A DNA stretch of 64,000 nucleotides from NCBI RefSeq assembly GCF_023674465.1, contig NZ_CP098400.1, positions 992,001-1,056,000 of the forward strand, written 5' to 3'. Shown piece after piece: positions 15,189-23,521 of this stretch. The notes beneath the pieces were generated by a model. It searched no databases. It was not told the origin of the DNA and saw nothing but the letters and a program-made list of their open reading frames with translations. This DNA comes from Xiashengella succiniciproducens. Lineage in GTDB: Bacteria > Bacteroidota > Bacteroidia > Bacteroidales > Marinilabiliaceae. The number at the start of each line of letters is the position of its first letter. Positions within the stretch are counted from its first letter, which is position 1. A program made the position numbers and the translations under genes.

Positions 15189-16460
15189 ATGCTCAAATAT
15201 CTGATAGAAAAGGAATTTAAACAGATAAGGAGGAATAGCTTTATCCCGCGTATCATAGTTGGAATGACTCTGATGATGATGCTTGTAATGCCATGGGCAG
15301 CCAATCAGGAGGTCAGGAATATCAAACTGTGTGTGGTTGACAACGACAAGAGCAGTTTGTCGGGCAGACTTGTTCACAAACTAGCATCATCCGACTATTT
15401 TATTACCCGCAGCACTGCAGCCACATATTCGGAGGCGATGAAGGAGATAGAGGCGGGTAGGGCCGATATGATACTTGAGATTGGTAATGGATTTGAAGAG
15501 GATTTTATGTCAAATCAGGGCGGCAGAGCCATGATATCGGTCAATGCAGTCAATGCAGCAAAGGGCGGTCTCGGTGCTGTATATCTCAACACGATGCTGT
15601 CAGATTTTGCTGCAGAAATTGCAGTGCAGTCAGGTCCATCTTCCTTGCCATTTTCCTGCTCAGCGGCTGCATATAACCAGGCGGTTTCACAGACTCCGGA
15701 CAACGGGCAAACCAGACTCAGTGGTATGCCAGCTGCCATGCCGGCCTCAATTACGGTGGTGGAACAGACATCAGGACAGGGATACCTATCTTCACCAGTG
15801 TCAGTACAGACACTATCTGCTTCTTTTACCATTATCCCACATTACAAATTCAACCCCCGCCTGGATTACAGGATATTTATGGTTCCTGCCCTGATGGTTA
15901 TGCTACTTACACTGCTGTGTGGCTTCCTGCCTGCCTTGAATATTGTGAGTGAGAAGGAGAAGGGCACAATAGAACAGATCAATGTTTCCCCGGTGGGAAG
16001 GATAAGCTTTGTACTTGCAAAACTTATCCCATACTGGATTATGGGCTTTGTCGTCTTCAGTATTGTGTTGATGCTTGCCTGGTGGGTCTATGGTCTTGTT
16101 CCTGCCGGTAGTCTGCTGACTATCTATATTTTTGCTGCCACATACATACTTGTGGTTTCAGCTATCGGACTTGTGGTATCCAACTACTCAGGTACCATTC
16201 AGCAGGCCATGTTTCTTATCTTTTTCTTTCTTATAATCTTTATCCTGATGAGTGGACTCTTCACTCCAATCAGGAGCATGCCTGAATGGGCCCAGGCTAT
16301 CACAATTGTCAATCCTCTTAAGTACTTTATGAAGGTCATGCGTATGATTTATCTCATGGGAAGTAGCTTTGGTGATCTGAACGGTGAGTATCTGTCGCTC
16401 TGCATTTTTGCTTTAGCAATGGGCTCATGGGCCGTCTTGAGTTACAGAAAAAGAAGCTAA
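15189..16460 (+). CDS. ABC-2 type permease (YbhS/YbhR-like), second, with an extracytoplasmic insertion
   Basis: The 423-residue permease shares the layout of its neighbour: helix about 22-38, an external domain, EKEKGTIEQINVSPV, then five helices. It is 56 residues longer. Most of the difference is a segment at about residues 147-212 rich in Ser, Thr, Gln, Pro and Gly, predicted to lie outside the cytoplasm. The sister permease has no counterpart. Codon use in the segment looks like the rest of the gene, and the frame is continuous. It is the last gene of the efflux operon; no strong terminator follows before the next promoter. Confidence 0.85.
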   Translation: MLKYLIEKEFKQIRRNSFIPRIIVGMTLMMMLVMPWAANQEVRNIKLCVVDNDKSSLSGRLVHKLASSDYFITRSTAATYSEAMKEIEAGRADMILEIGNGFEEDFMSNQGGRAMISVNAVNAAKGGLGAVYLNTMLSDFAAEIAVQSGPSSLPFSCSAAAYNQAVSQTPDNGQTRLSGMPAAMPASITVVEQTSGQGYLSSPVSVQTLSASFTIIPHYKFNPRLDYRIFMVPALMVMLLTLLCGFLPALNIVSEKEKGTIEQINVSPVGRISFVLAKLIPYWIMGFVVFSIVLMLAWWVYGLVPAGSLLTIYIFAATYILVVSAIGLVVSNYSGTIQQAMFLIFFFLIIFILMSGLFTPIRSMPEWAQAITIVNPLKYFMKVMRMIYLMGSSFGDLNGEYLSLCIFALAMGSWAVLSYRKRS

Positions 16461-16542
16461 TACAAAGAACCTGAATTTACTTCCATTGATATTATTGTCA
16501 CTTGTTGGCTGTATTCCGAATTTTACTATTTTTAACACAAAA

Positions 16543-16576
16543 TTTGACCCAGGTATTTTAATATGAAGTATCTTTG
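16543..16576 (+). promoter_or_regulatory. Promoter of the GntR-xylBA transcript
   Basis: TTTG at 16543-16546 and a perfect -7 box TATCTTTG at 16569-16576 are 22 bases apart. The predicted transcription start (near 16583) lies between the upstream TTG codon at 16574 and the ATG at 16598, so it excludes the longer reading frame. Confidence 0.6.
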
Positions 16577-16597
16577 ACCATAACAGACCAGAACATT

Positions 16598-17605
16598 ATG
16601 TCAGCTCACAATAGTAAATTCAGGTTTCAATTAGAGGACAAGGGAAACGTCCCTAAGTTCAGACAGTTGATTGATGCCGTGAACAATGCGATAGCTGAGA
16701 AAAGACTGAATATTGGTGACAATCTGCCCTCTGTAAATCAGATGTGTCAGGAGTATAAATTGAGTCGCGATACTGTTTTCAAGGCCTATTCAATACTTAA
16801 GGATCAGGGTGTAATTGATTCGGTACCCAACAAGGGATATTTTATAGCCAGGGAAATCAGACGCGTCTTTTTGTTTCTCGACACATTCAAGGCGTACAAG
16901 GAAGTCTTATACGAATCCTTTATTAAGGCGCTTCCTGAGAATGTGATAGCAGACGTGCACTTTCACCATTACAATACTGATGTCTTCAGACATCAGATTG
17001 AAAACAGCATTGGAAGGTACCAGAAGTACATAGTGATGCCTTTTGATCATCCGGAGGTTGATTCAGTTCTTGCTATGATACCTTCTGAGAAGTTGCTTGT
17101 AATAGACTGGAACATATTTTCAAAACCGGGTAATAATCTGCTCTATCAGGATTTCGGTCAGGCAGTATATGACAGTCTACAATCGGTCAGGGACTTGATA
17201 AAGAAGTATGGAGAAATGGTCTTTCTCTATCCCAATTATACAAACCACCCTATAGAGTCAATTAACTTCGGCAAGAAGTTTTGTAAGGACAACGGAATAA
17301 AGTGCTCGGTCGAAACCAACCCTACCAAATTGGATGTGAGACCCGGAGTGGTTTACTTCTGTGTAAGCGACAGAATGCTGGGGCAGTTTCTCGAGCAATG
17401 CAGGGTCAAGAACCTTGAGCCGGGTAGGGATTGCGGAATGATATCATATAATGAGACCCCGATGAAGAAGTTTATCTACAAGGGAATCACCGTTATCTCG
17501 ACTGACTTTAAGACCATGGGAGAGAAGGCTGCCGAGTTTGTGGCTAATGACAAACCAATGGACATCCGTATCCCCACTCAGGTATTTGTTAGAGATTCAT
17601 TATAG
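16598..17605 (+). CDS. GntR-family regulator with LacI-type sensor domain, probable pentose regulator
   Basis: The frame extends upstream to a TTG at 16574, but that codon lies inside the -7 box, so I start at the ATG at 16598 (335 residues). The N-terminus is a GntR winged helix (PKFRQLIDAVNNAIAEKRLN, then GDNLPSVNQMCQEYKLSRDT, then ILKDQGVIDSVPNKGYFIA). The remainder looks like a periplasmic-binding/LacI-like sugar sensor, the same two-part design as AraR of Bacillus. The next genes are xylB and xylA, 47 bases downstream, so it likely controls xylose or arabinose genes in response to a sugar or sugar phosphate. The effector is inferred from context only. Confidence 0.82.
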   Translation: MSAHNSKFRFQLEDKGNVPKFRQLIDAVNNAIAEKRLNIGDNLPSVNQMCQEYKLSRDTVFKAYSILKDQGVIDSVPNKGYFIAREIRRVFLFLDTFKAYKEVLYESFIKALPENVIADVHFHHYNTDVFRHQIENSIGRYQKYIVMPFDHPEVDSVLAMIPSEKLLVIDWNIFSKPGNNLLYQDFGQAVYDSLQSVRDLIKKYGEMVFLYPNYTNHPIESINFGKKFCKDNGIKCSVETNPTKLDVRPGVVYFCVSDRMLGQFLEQCRVKNLEPGRDCGMISYNETPMKKFIYKGITVISTDFKTMGEKAAEFVANDKPMDIRIPTQVFVRDSL

Positions 17606-17652
17606 AAAGATATATTAAGTTTAACAGGATAATAAAACAGAACAGACTAATT

Positions 17653-19125
17653 ATGTATACGTTAGGAATTGATCTGGGCAGTTCTTCCGTCAAAGTCAGT
17701 CTCTTGAACCTGACAGATGGTAGTTGTAAAGCTTCCGCTTTCTATCCAAAAGAGGAGATGGCTATGATAGCCGTTCAAAAAGGATGGGCGGAACAGGAGC
17801 CTACTGTATGGTGGGCCAACCTCAAGAACGCATTAAATGACGTGCTAAAAACTGCCGGTATCAACGCAAAAGAGATCAAGGCCATAGGTATAGCTTACCA
17901 GATGCACGGTCTGGTAGCCCTTGACAAGAACGGCGAAGTAATCCGTCCTTCAATCATCTGGTGTGACAGTCGTGCAGTGGGTATCGGTGAAAAGGCTTTC
18001 AAGGAACTGGGGGCTGAGTACTGCCTTACCAACCTGTTGAACTCACCGGGTAACTTCACCGCTTCAAAGCTGAAGTGGGTTAAGGAAAACGAACCTGAAA
18101 AGTTTGCTAAGATTTACAAGATCATGCTGCCGGGTGACTATATCGCATATCGCCTGACTGGTAAGATGCAGACAACTATCTCAGGTCTTACAGAAGGTAT
18201 TATGTGGGACTTCCAAAAGGAAGCGCCGGCAAGCGAACTGTTCAAATACTACGGAATTGACGAGTCTCTGCTACCAGAACTGGTTGACACTTTCTCTGAA
18301 CATGCCTATGTAAGTGAGGCTGTTGCAGCCGAACTTGGAATACCTGCCGGTATTCCGGTTAGTTACCGCGCTGGTGATCAGCCCAACAATGCATTCTCAC
18401 TGAATGTACTCGAGCCGGGCGAAGTGGCTGCTACTGCCGGTACTTCCGGAGTGGTTTATGGTGTTAGTTGTTCTCTTTCACCAGACCCAAAATCACGTGT
18501 AAACAGTTTTGCTCACGTTAACCACACTGCTGCTGCCAAGCGTATTGGTGTGCTACTATGCATCAACGGAACAGGTATCCTGAATTCATGGCTGAGAAAG
18601 ACCATGGGTGCAGGGATAAGCTATGAAGCAATGAACGAACTGGCCTCTAAGGTTGGTGTTGGTTCTGAAGGCGTACTTGTTTATCCTTTCGGAAACGGTG
18701 CTGAGCGTGTTCTTGAAAATGCAAATCCCGGTGCTGAGATTAAAGGTCTGAGCCTTACAACACACGGTCAGGGTAACATTTTCAGGGCAGCCCAGGAAGG
18801 TATTGCATTTAGCTTCCGCTATGGTGTTGACATTATGTCGGCTATGGGTATCGAAGCTAAGGTAGTAAGAGCTGGAAAGGCTAATATGTTCTTGAGTCCG
18901 ATCTTCCGTCAGACTATGGCTAATGTGCTGAATGCACGTATCGAGCTATATGATACTGATGGTGCTCTTGGTGCAGCCCGTGGTGCTGCAGTAGGTGCAG
19001 GATTGTACAAGAATGCTGCAGAAGCGTTCTCAACCCTGAAGTGTCTGGATGTAATCGAACCCGACAACAACAAGGAACAAGTTGACGATATTTATAATGT
19101 TTGGAAGAATAATCTGAAGTTTTAA
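17653..19125 (+). CDS. xylB: Xylulokinase
   Basis: The enzyme phosphorylates D-xylulose to xylulose-5-phosphate, feeding the pentose phosphate pathway. The 490-residue FGGY-family protein has the N-terminal phosphate loop GIDLGSSSVKVSL, the substrate region GIAYQMHGLVALD and the central AGDQPNNAFSLNV. The ATP-binding region includes AATAGTSGVVYG, and the FGGY C-terminal signature region follows. Length and motif spacing fit xylulokinase better than other FGGY kinases, and the following xylA gene (18 bases downstream) supports this. No pentose transporter is encoded in the window. Confidence 0.93.
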   Translation: MYTLGIDLGSSSVKVSLLNLTDGSCKASAFYPKEEMAMIAVQKGWAEQEPTVWWANLKNALNDVLKTAGINAKEIKAIGIAYQMHGLVALDKNGEVIRPSIIWCDSRAVGIGEKAFKELGAEYCLTNLLNSPGNFTASKLKWVKENEPEKFAKIYKIMLPGDYIAYRLTGKMQTTISGLTEGIMWDFQKEAPASELFKYYGIDESLLPELVDTFSEHAYVSEAVAAELGIPAGIPVSYRAGDQPNNAFSLNVLEPGEVAATAGTSGVVYGVSCSLSPDPKSRVNSFAHVNHTAAAKRIGVLLCINGTGILNSWLRKTMGAGISYEAMNELASKVGVGSEGVLVYPFGNGAERVLENANPGAEIKGLSLTTHGQGNIFRAAQEGIAFSFRYGVDIMSAMGIEAKVVRAGKANMFLSPIFRQTMANVLNARIELYDTDGALGAARGAAVGAGLYKNAAEAFSTLKCLDVIEPDNNKEQVDDIYNVWKNNLKF

Positions 19126-19143
19126 TCATTAATAATTACAACT

Positions 19144-20472
19144 ATGAGTATAGTATTAGGAAACAAAGAGTATTTCCCCGGTATTGGAGAAATCAAGTAT
19201 GAAGGCAAGGAATCAAAAAATCCACTTGCTTTTAAATGGTATAATCCGGATCAGGTAGTAGCCGGCAAAACTATGAAGGAACACCTTCGCTTTGCTGTTG
19301 CTTACTGGCACACATTCTGCGCTGACGGTGGTGACCCATTCGGTAGGGGAACAAAGAAATTCCCATGGGCAGTTGGTGGTGATGCAGTTTCTGCTGCCAA
19401 AGTAAAGATGGACGCTGCTTTTGAATTTATCACCAAGCTTGGTGCTCCTTACTACTGCTTCCATGATATCGACTTAGTTGACGAAGGTGAAAACCTGAAG
19501 GAATACGAAAAGAACCTTGCTGCTATCGTTGATTATGCTAAGGAAAAGCAAAATGCATCAGGTGTTAAGCTGCTTTGGGGTACTGCTAATGTATTCAGCA
19601 ACCCACGTTATATGAACGGTGCTTCTACCAACCCTGATTTCAACGTATTGGCTTGCGCTGCCACTCAGGTTAAGAACGCTATTGACGCTACTATTGCCCT
19701 TGGTGGTGAAGGTTATACTTTCTGGGGTGGTCGTGAAGGTTACATGTCTCTGCTTAACACAAACATGAAGCGTGAACAAGAACACTTCGCCCGCTTCCTG
19801 ACTATCGCAAGAGACTACGCACGTGCTCAAGGCTTCAAGGGTACATTCTACATTGAGCCTAAGCCAATGGAACCAACTAAGCACCAATACGACTTCGATT
19901 CAGCTACTGTTATCGGATTCCTGCGTCAGTACGGTCTTGACAAAGACTTCAAGATCAACGTGGAAGTTAACCATGCTACTCTGTCTGGTCACACTTTCCA
20001 ACACGAACTTCAAGTTGCTGCTGATGCTGGTATGCTTGGTTCAATCGACGCTAACCGCGGTGACTATCAAAACGGATGGGATACTGACCAATTCCCAATT
20101 AATATCTACGAAACCGTTGAAGCTATGCTGGTTATCCTCGAAGCTGGTGGTTTCCAAACTGGTGGTGTTAACTTCGACGCTAAGACTCGTCGTAACTCAA
20201 CTGACCTTGAAGATATATTCATCGCTCACATCTCTGGTATGGATGTGTTCGCCCGTGCTCTTGTTATCGCTGACAAAGTTCTTAACGAATCAGAATACAA
20301 GAAATGGAGAACTGAACGTTACGCTTCTTTCGACAGCGGTAAGGGTGCAGAATTCGAAGCTGGTAAGCTTTCACTTACTGACCTTCGTGACTATGCTCTT
20401 GCTAATGGCGAACCTAAGTTGATTAGCGGTAAGCAAGAACTTTACGAACAACTGATCAACCTCTATATCTAA
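19144..20472 (+). CDS. xylA: Xylose isomerase
   Basis: XylA interconverts D-xylose and D-xylulose using two divalent metal ions. The 442-residue class II-length enzyme shows the catalytic histidine region [10 protein letters not shown], the WGGREGY motif and the metal-binding [11 protein letters not shown] and [18 protein letters not shown]. Synonymous codon use is strongly biased (GGT, CGT, TTC, TAC, AAC and GCT dominate), much more than in surrounding genes. This suggests very high expression when induced, and it also explains the long spurious frame in +2 across the gene. A strong terminator follows. Confidence 0.96.
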   Translation: MSIVLGNKEYFPGIGEIKYEGKESKNPLAFKWYNPDQVVAGKTMKEHLRFAVAYWHTFCADGGDPFGRGTKKFPWAVGGDAVSAAKVKMDAAFEFITKLGAPYYCFHDIDLVDEGENLKEYEKNLAAIVDYAKEKQNASGVKLLWGTANVFSNPRYMNGASTNPDFNVLACAATQVKNAIDATIALGGEGYTFWGGREGYMSLLNTNMKREQEHFARFLTIARDYARAQGFKGTFYIEPKPMEPTKHQYDFDSATVIGFLRQYGLDKDFKINVEVNHATLSGHTFQHELQVAADAGMLGSIDANRGDYQNGWDTDQFPINIYETVEAMLVILEAGGFQTGGVNFDAKTRRNSTDLEDIFIAHISGMDVFARALVIADKVLNESEYKKWRTERYASFDSGKGAEFEAGKLSLTDLRDYALANGEPKLISGKQELYEQLINLYI

Positions 20473-20504
20473 TATTTCTTAGATTATAGGGTAATCATCA
20501 TAAG

Positions 20505-20538
20505 GCGGCTGTTGCAGTAGCAACAGCCGCTCTTTTTT
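20505..20538 (+). terminator. Intrinsic terminator of the xyl operon
   Basis: A perfect 11-bp GC-rich stem (GCGGCTGTTGC with GCAACAGCCGC) and a 4-base AGTA loop are followed by TCTTTTTT. It lies 32 bases after the xylA stop. Confidence 0.9.
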
Positions 20539-20583
20539 ATGTCACCCCTGTGTTAAATACTTATTTTAATTTTTTCACCTCTC

Positions 20584-20613
20584 TTGTAACCTGAAAAGTA
20601 TTTAGTACTTTTG
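20584..20613 (+). promoter_or_regulatory. Promoter of the arabinofuranosidase gene
   Basis: TTG at 20584-20586 and a perfect -7 box TACTTTTG at 20606-20613 are separated by 19 bases, a textbook Bacteroidetes promoter. Transcription should start near 20620, leaving a leader of about 26 bases. The gene is thus separate from the xyl transcript. Confidence 0.75.
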
Positions 20614-20645
20614 AATAAGCCTCGTTATTGTAAAACCATAACCAT

Positions 20646-22190
20646 ATGAAAAGGAAACATACTTTGCTAACAACATTGCTGCTTGCAGCAGGATTAACCG
20701 TTGGTGCACAAACCAACGTGATGAAGCTTGATTTCGAGAAATCCAATCAGGTAATTGACAAGAACATCTACGGTCAGTTTGCTGAACACCTTGGACGCTG
20801 TATCTATGACGGTATCTGGGTAGGTCCGGGTTCTGATATTCCAAATGTAAACGGGTACAGGAAGGACGTACTTGAGGCATTGAAAGCGCTTAAGGTGCCA
20901 GTGCTGCGTTGGCCGGGTGGTTGCTTTGCTGATACCTATCAGTGGAAGCACGGCGTTGGTCCTGTTAACGAACGTCCAAAGATTGAGAATATCTGGTGGG
21001 GAGGGACAGTTGAAGACAACAGCTTTGGTACTCACGAATTCCTCAATCTATGCGAAATCCTTGGTGCTGATGCCTATGTATCAATCAACGTAGGTAGTGC
21101 CACTGTGTATGATATGATTGAGTGGATTGAGTATATGACATCTGACTCTGATGTTGAGATGGCCAACTGGCGCCGCAGAAACGGTCGTGAAGAGCCATGG
21201 GATATTAAGTTTGTTGGTGTTGGTAACGAAAGCTGGGGTTGCGGTGGTGATATGACTCCCGAACACTATGCAGACCTGCTGAGACAATATTCAATCTTTG
21301 CCAAGATGTACGGCAAGGAAAAGTTCCAAAGAGTAGGTTGCGGTGCCAACTCCTTTGACCTCAACTGGACAGATGTTGTAATGAACAAGGCTTGGCGCCA
21401 TATGGATGCTCTCTCGGTTCACTACTACACTATTGCAACAGGTAACTTCGACGACAAGAGATCAGCCACCAATTTCGGGGAAGATCTTTACATTGGTGGT
21501 CTGTACCACGGCAGAAGAATGGAAGACCTGATCAGCCAGCACACTGCTGTTATGGATAAGTATGACCCTGAAAAGACTCTGCCTCTGCTGGTTGATGAAT
21601 GGGGTATCTGGACAGATGTAGAACCCGGAACTGAGCCCGGTCACCTCTTCCAGCAAAACTCAATGCGTGATGCTCTGATAGCTGTCAATACTTTCGACAT
21701 CTTCCACCGTCATGCCGACAGGGTTAAGATGGCCAATATTGCGCAGATGGTAAACGTGCTTCAGGCTATGATACTTACAAAAGGTGATCAGATGATTCTG
21801 ACTCCTACCTACCATGCCTTCAAAATGTACTCAGTTCACCAAAACGCTACTTACATCCCCGTAAGCATCATCTCTGAGGACTACAAGGTTGGCGACATGT
21901 CAATCGCTGCTGTGTCTGGAACTGCTTCACAAAAGGACGGTAAGGTCAACGTTAGCCTGAGCAACGTTAACCCACGCAAGTCAATCAAGGTTACTATTGA
22001 CCTTGGTACAGGTGCCGTGAAGAAGGTTAACGAAGGTACTATACTTGCCGCTAAGGCTTTCAACTCAATCAACACCTTTGAAAAACCAAACGAAATCGCT
22101 CCAAAGTCTTTTAATGACTTTAAGCTTGCAAAAAATACTCTTGAGGTTACTCTGCCCCCGCTTTCTATCGTAAATCTGGAGCTGCAGTAA
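20646..22190 (+). CDS. GH51 alpha-L-arabinofuranosidase, exported
   Basis: This glycoside hydrolase removes terminal arabinofuranose from arabinoxylan, arabinan or their oligosaccharides. The 514-residue protein has a signal peptide (TLLTTLLLAAGLTVGAQ), so it acts in the periplasm or at the surface. The GH51 TIM barrel is recognisable from IYGQFAEHLGRCIYDGIWVG and LRWPGGCFADTYQW. The general acid/base is Glu195 in VGVGNESWGCGG and the nucleophile is Glu318 in LLVDEWGIW. The C-terminal beta domain completes the family layout. With the xyl genes just upstream it fits hemicellulose use. Confidence 0.93.
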   Translation: MKRKHTLLTTLLLAAGLTVGAQTNVMKLDFEKSNQVIDKNIYGQFAEHLGRCIYDGIWVGPGSDIPNVNGYRKDVLEALKALKVPVLRWPGGCFADTYQWKHGVGPVNERPKIENIWWGGTVEDNSFGTHEFLNLCEILGADAYVSINVGSATVYDMIEWIEYMTSDSDVEMANWRRRNGREEPWDIKFVGVGNESWGCGGDMTPEHYADLLRQYSIFAKMYGKEKFQRVGCGANSFDLNWTDVVMNKAWRHMDALSVHYYTIATGNFDDKRSATNFGEDLYIGGLYHGRRMEDLISQHTAVMDKYDPEKTLPLLVDEWGIWTDVEPGTEPGHLFQQNSMRDALIAVNTFDIFHRHADRVKMANIAQMVNVLQAMILTKGDQMILTPTYHAFKMYSVHQNATYIPVSIISEDYKVGDMSIAAVSGTASQKDGKVNVSLSNVNPRKSIKVTIDLGTGAVKKVNEGTILAAKAFNSINTFEKPNEIAPKSFNDFKLAKNTLEVTLPPLSIVNLELQ

Positions 22191-22254
22191 TTGCAGGCTG
22201 ACGATTCCGGAGCCAATGTTGCTCCTGAATCAGAATGCTTTCAACTGATTATTA

Positions 22255-22287
22255 AGGGGTGTCCCGCAGTCGCGCGACACCTCTTTC
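22255..22287 (+). terminator. Probable terminator of the arabinofuranosidase gene
   Basis: A 9-bp stem with one G-T pair (AGGGGTGTC at 22255-22263 with GACACCTCT at 22276-22284) and a short T-run. It follows the stop by 64 bases. The T-run is short, so efficiency is uncertain. Confidence 0.6.
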
Positions 22288-22397
22288 CTTCCTATCCAAA
22301 CCATGTGTTCTGTTCTGAATCTATGGTTTTTCTGCCAGATTATCGTATACTGATTACAGGCCCGAAGATCAATGTACTAATTACCTCAGCATAATTG

Positions 22398-22405
22398 TAT
22401 TTTTG
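22398..22405 (+). promoter_or_regulatory. -7 box for the thiol ligase-exporter operon
   Basis: TATTTTTG matches TAnnTTTG exactly. It lies 108 bases before the ATG of the ATP-grasp gene, giving a leader of about 100 bases. No clear -33 TTG was found. The rest of 22191-22513 holds the preceding terminator and nothing else recognisable. Confidence 0.4.
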
Positions 22406-22513
22406 AACAACATTTCAGGCTATTCGGTTGTTGTATCTTAGTTATAGAGTGCCTTTCCGAGGCCTGCGTTGACCCTGATTCCAATCATTTCATCTATCAA
22501 TCAAGGCTTTAAT

Positions 22514-23521
22514 ATGAAATCAGACTTTAACTTCACGCCACTTAAGGGCTATGAAAACTTTGAGGCTACGACACAGATTATTATTGCAGAGATACTTAGG
22601 CGCAGGCTGCCATTTGAGATAATCGATCCTGACAACAATCTGATTGCGGTTAAATACAACAACAGAGAGTATATAATACATGAGGGAACCATTTCGGACG
22701 CCAACAGTCTGATAGCATACTGGATATCCAACGACAAGTGGATGACCAAGCAATTTCTCTCCCGCAGCGGTATTCGCCATGCGAAAGGTACGCTGCTGAA
22801 GGCTGGTGATGAGCATGAGAAAGCCGGACTGCCGCCCTTTCCGCTGGTTGTAAAGCCCTTCAATACCGACCATGGAATTGCGGTTACTGCCGGAATAACA
22901 GATGGAGCCCAATTAGTGCAGGCTCTTGACAGAGCCTTCCGTCATTCCGGCAAGGTAATTGTCGAGGAGTACTTCCCCGGCAGGGAGTACCGCTTCCTGG
23001 TTGTTGACGGGGTGGTTAGGGCTGTAGCCTATCGCGACCCGGCCAATGTTACTGGAGATGGTGAAGCTACGATACGGGAACTTATAGATTGGAAGAATCT
23101 AGGTCGTGGTGACGACTATCGCTACCCCTTGTTGAAAATCAAAGTTGATGAAGAGGTTGAAAGAAATCTCGAAGAACTCGGGCTAACGTTGAGTTCAGTA
23201 CCTGATAAAGGACAAAAAGTTTACCTCCGCAAAAACTCAAACCTTAGCACCGGCGGTGACAGCATAGACGTCACGGATACCATAGCTGACTTTTACAAGA
23301 AGGTGGCAGCCAGGGCAGCGCAGGCCGCCAATCTCAGGCTTGCGGGAATAGACATAATAATAAGGGATCCCGATGCTGCACCGTCTGAAGATGGTTATAT
23401 TGTCGTGGAACTAAACGCTCCTGCAATGCTTTCGATGCATGATTTCCCGTGGTCGGGTAAAAACAGGAATGTAGAGAAATACGTTTTGGATTGCATTTTC
23501 AACATAAAAAGTAATGACTAA
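22514..23521 (+). CDS. ATP-grasp ligase resembling the glutathione synthetase part of GshF
   Basis: I start at the ATG at 22514 (335 residues); the longer frame adds 15 unconvincing residues. The sequence has an ATP-grasp layout: FPLVVKPFNTDHGIAVTAGI (ATP-binding Lys and loop), VIVEEYFPGREYRFLVVDG (hinge and Glu/Lys), and a metal site in GIDIIIRD and VVELNAPAMLSMHDFPWSG. The order and the GKVIVEEYFPGREYR region resemble the C-terminal half of bifunctional GshF and cyanophycin synthetases. The stop lies 8 bases inside the next gene, a glutamate-cysteine ligase, so it probably adds the third residue to gamma-glutamylcysteine. Glycine as co-substrate is inferred from family only. Confidence 0.75.
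   Translation: MKSDFNFTPLKGYENFEATTQIIIAEILRRRLPFEIIDPDNNLIAVKYNNREYIIHEGTISDANSLIAYWISNDKWMTKQFLSRSGIRHAKGTLLKAGDEHEKAGLPPFPLVVKPFNTDHGIAVTAGITDGAQLVQALDRAFRHSGKVIVEEYFPGREYRFLVVDGVVRAVAYRDPANVTGDGEATIRELIDWKNLGRGDDYRYPLLKIKVDEEVERNLEELGLTLSSVPDKGQKVYLRKNSNLSTGGDSIDVTDTIADFYKKVAARAAQAANLRLAGIDIIIRDPDAAPSEDGYIVVELNAPAMLSMHDFPWSGKNRNVEKYVLDCIFNIKSND

Noticed and set aside
19823-20422. 199-codon plus-strand frame inside xylA
   Set aside because: It is in another frame of a strongly codon-biased gene and has a low-complexity Leu/Ser/Thr-rich translation; no start signal or family supports it.
22191-22394. 67-codon frame after the arabinofuranosidase
   Set aside because: It starts with a non-ATG codon at the end of the preceding gene and runs through its terminator hairpin.
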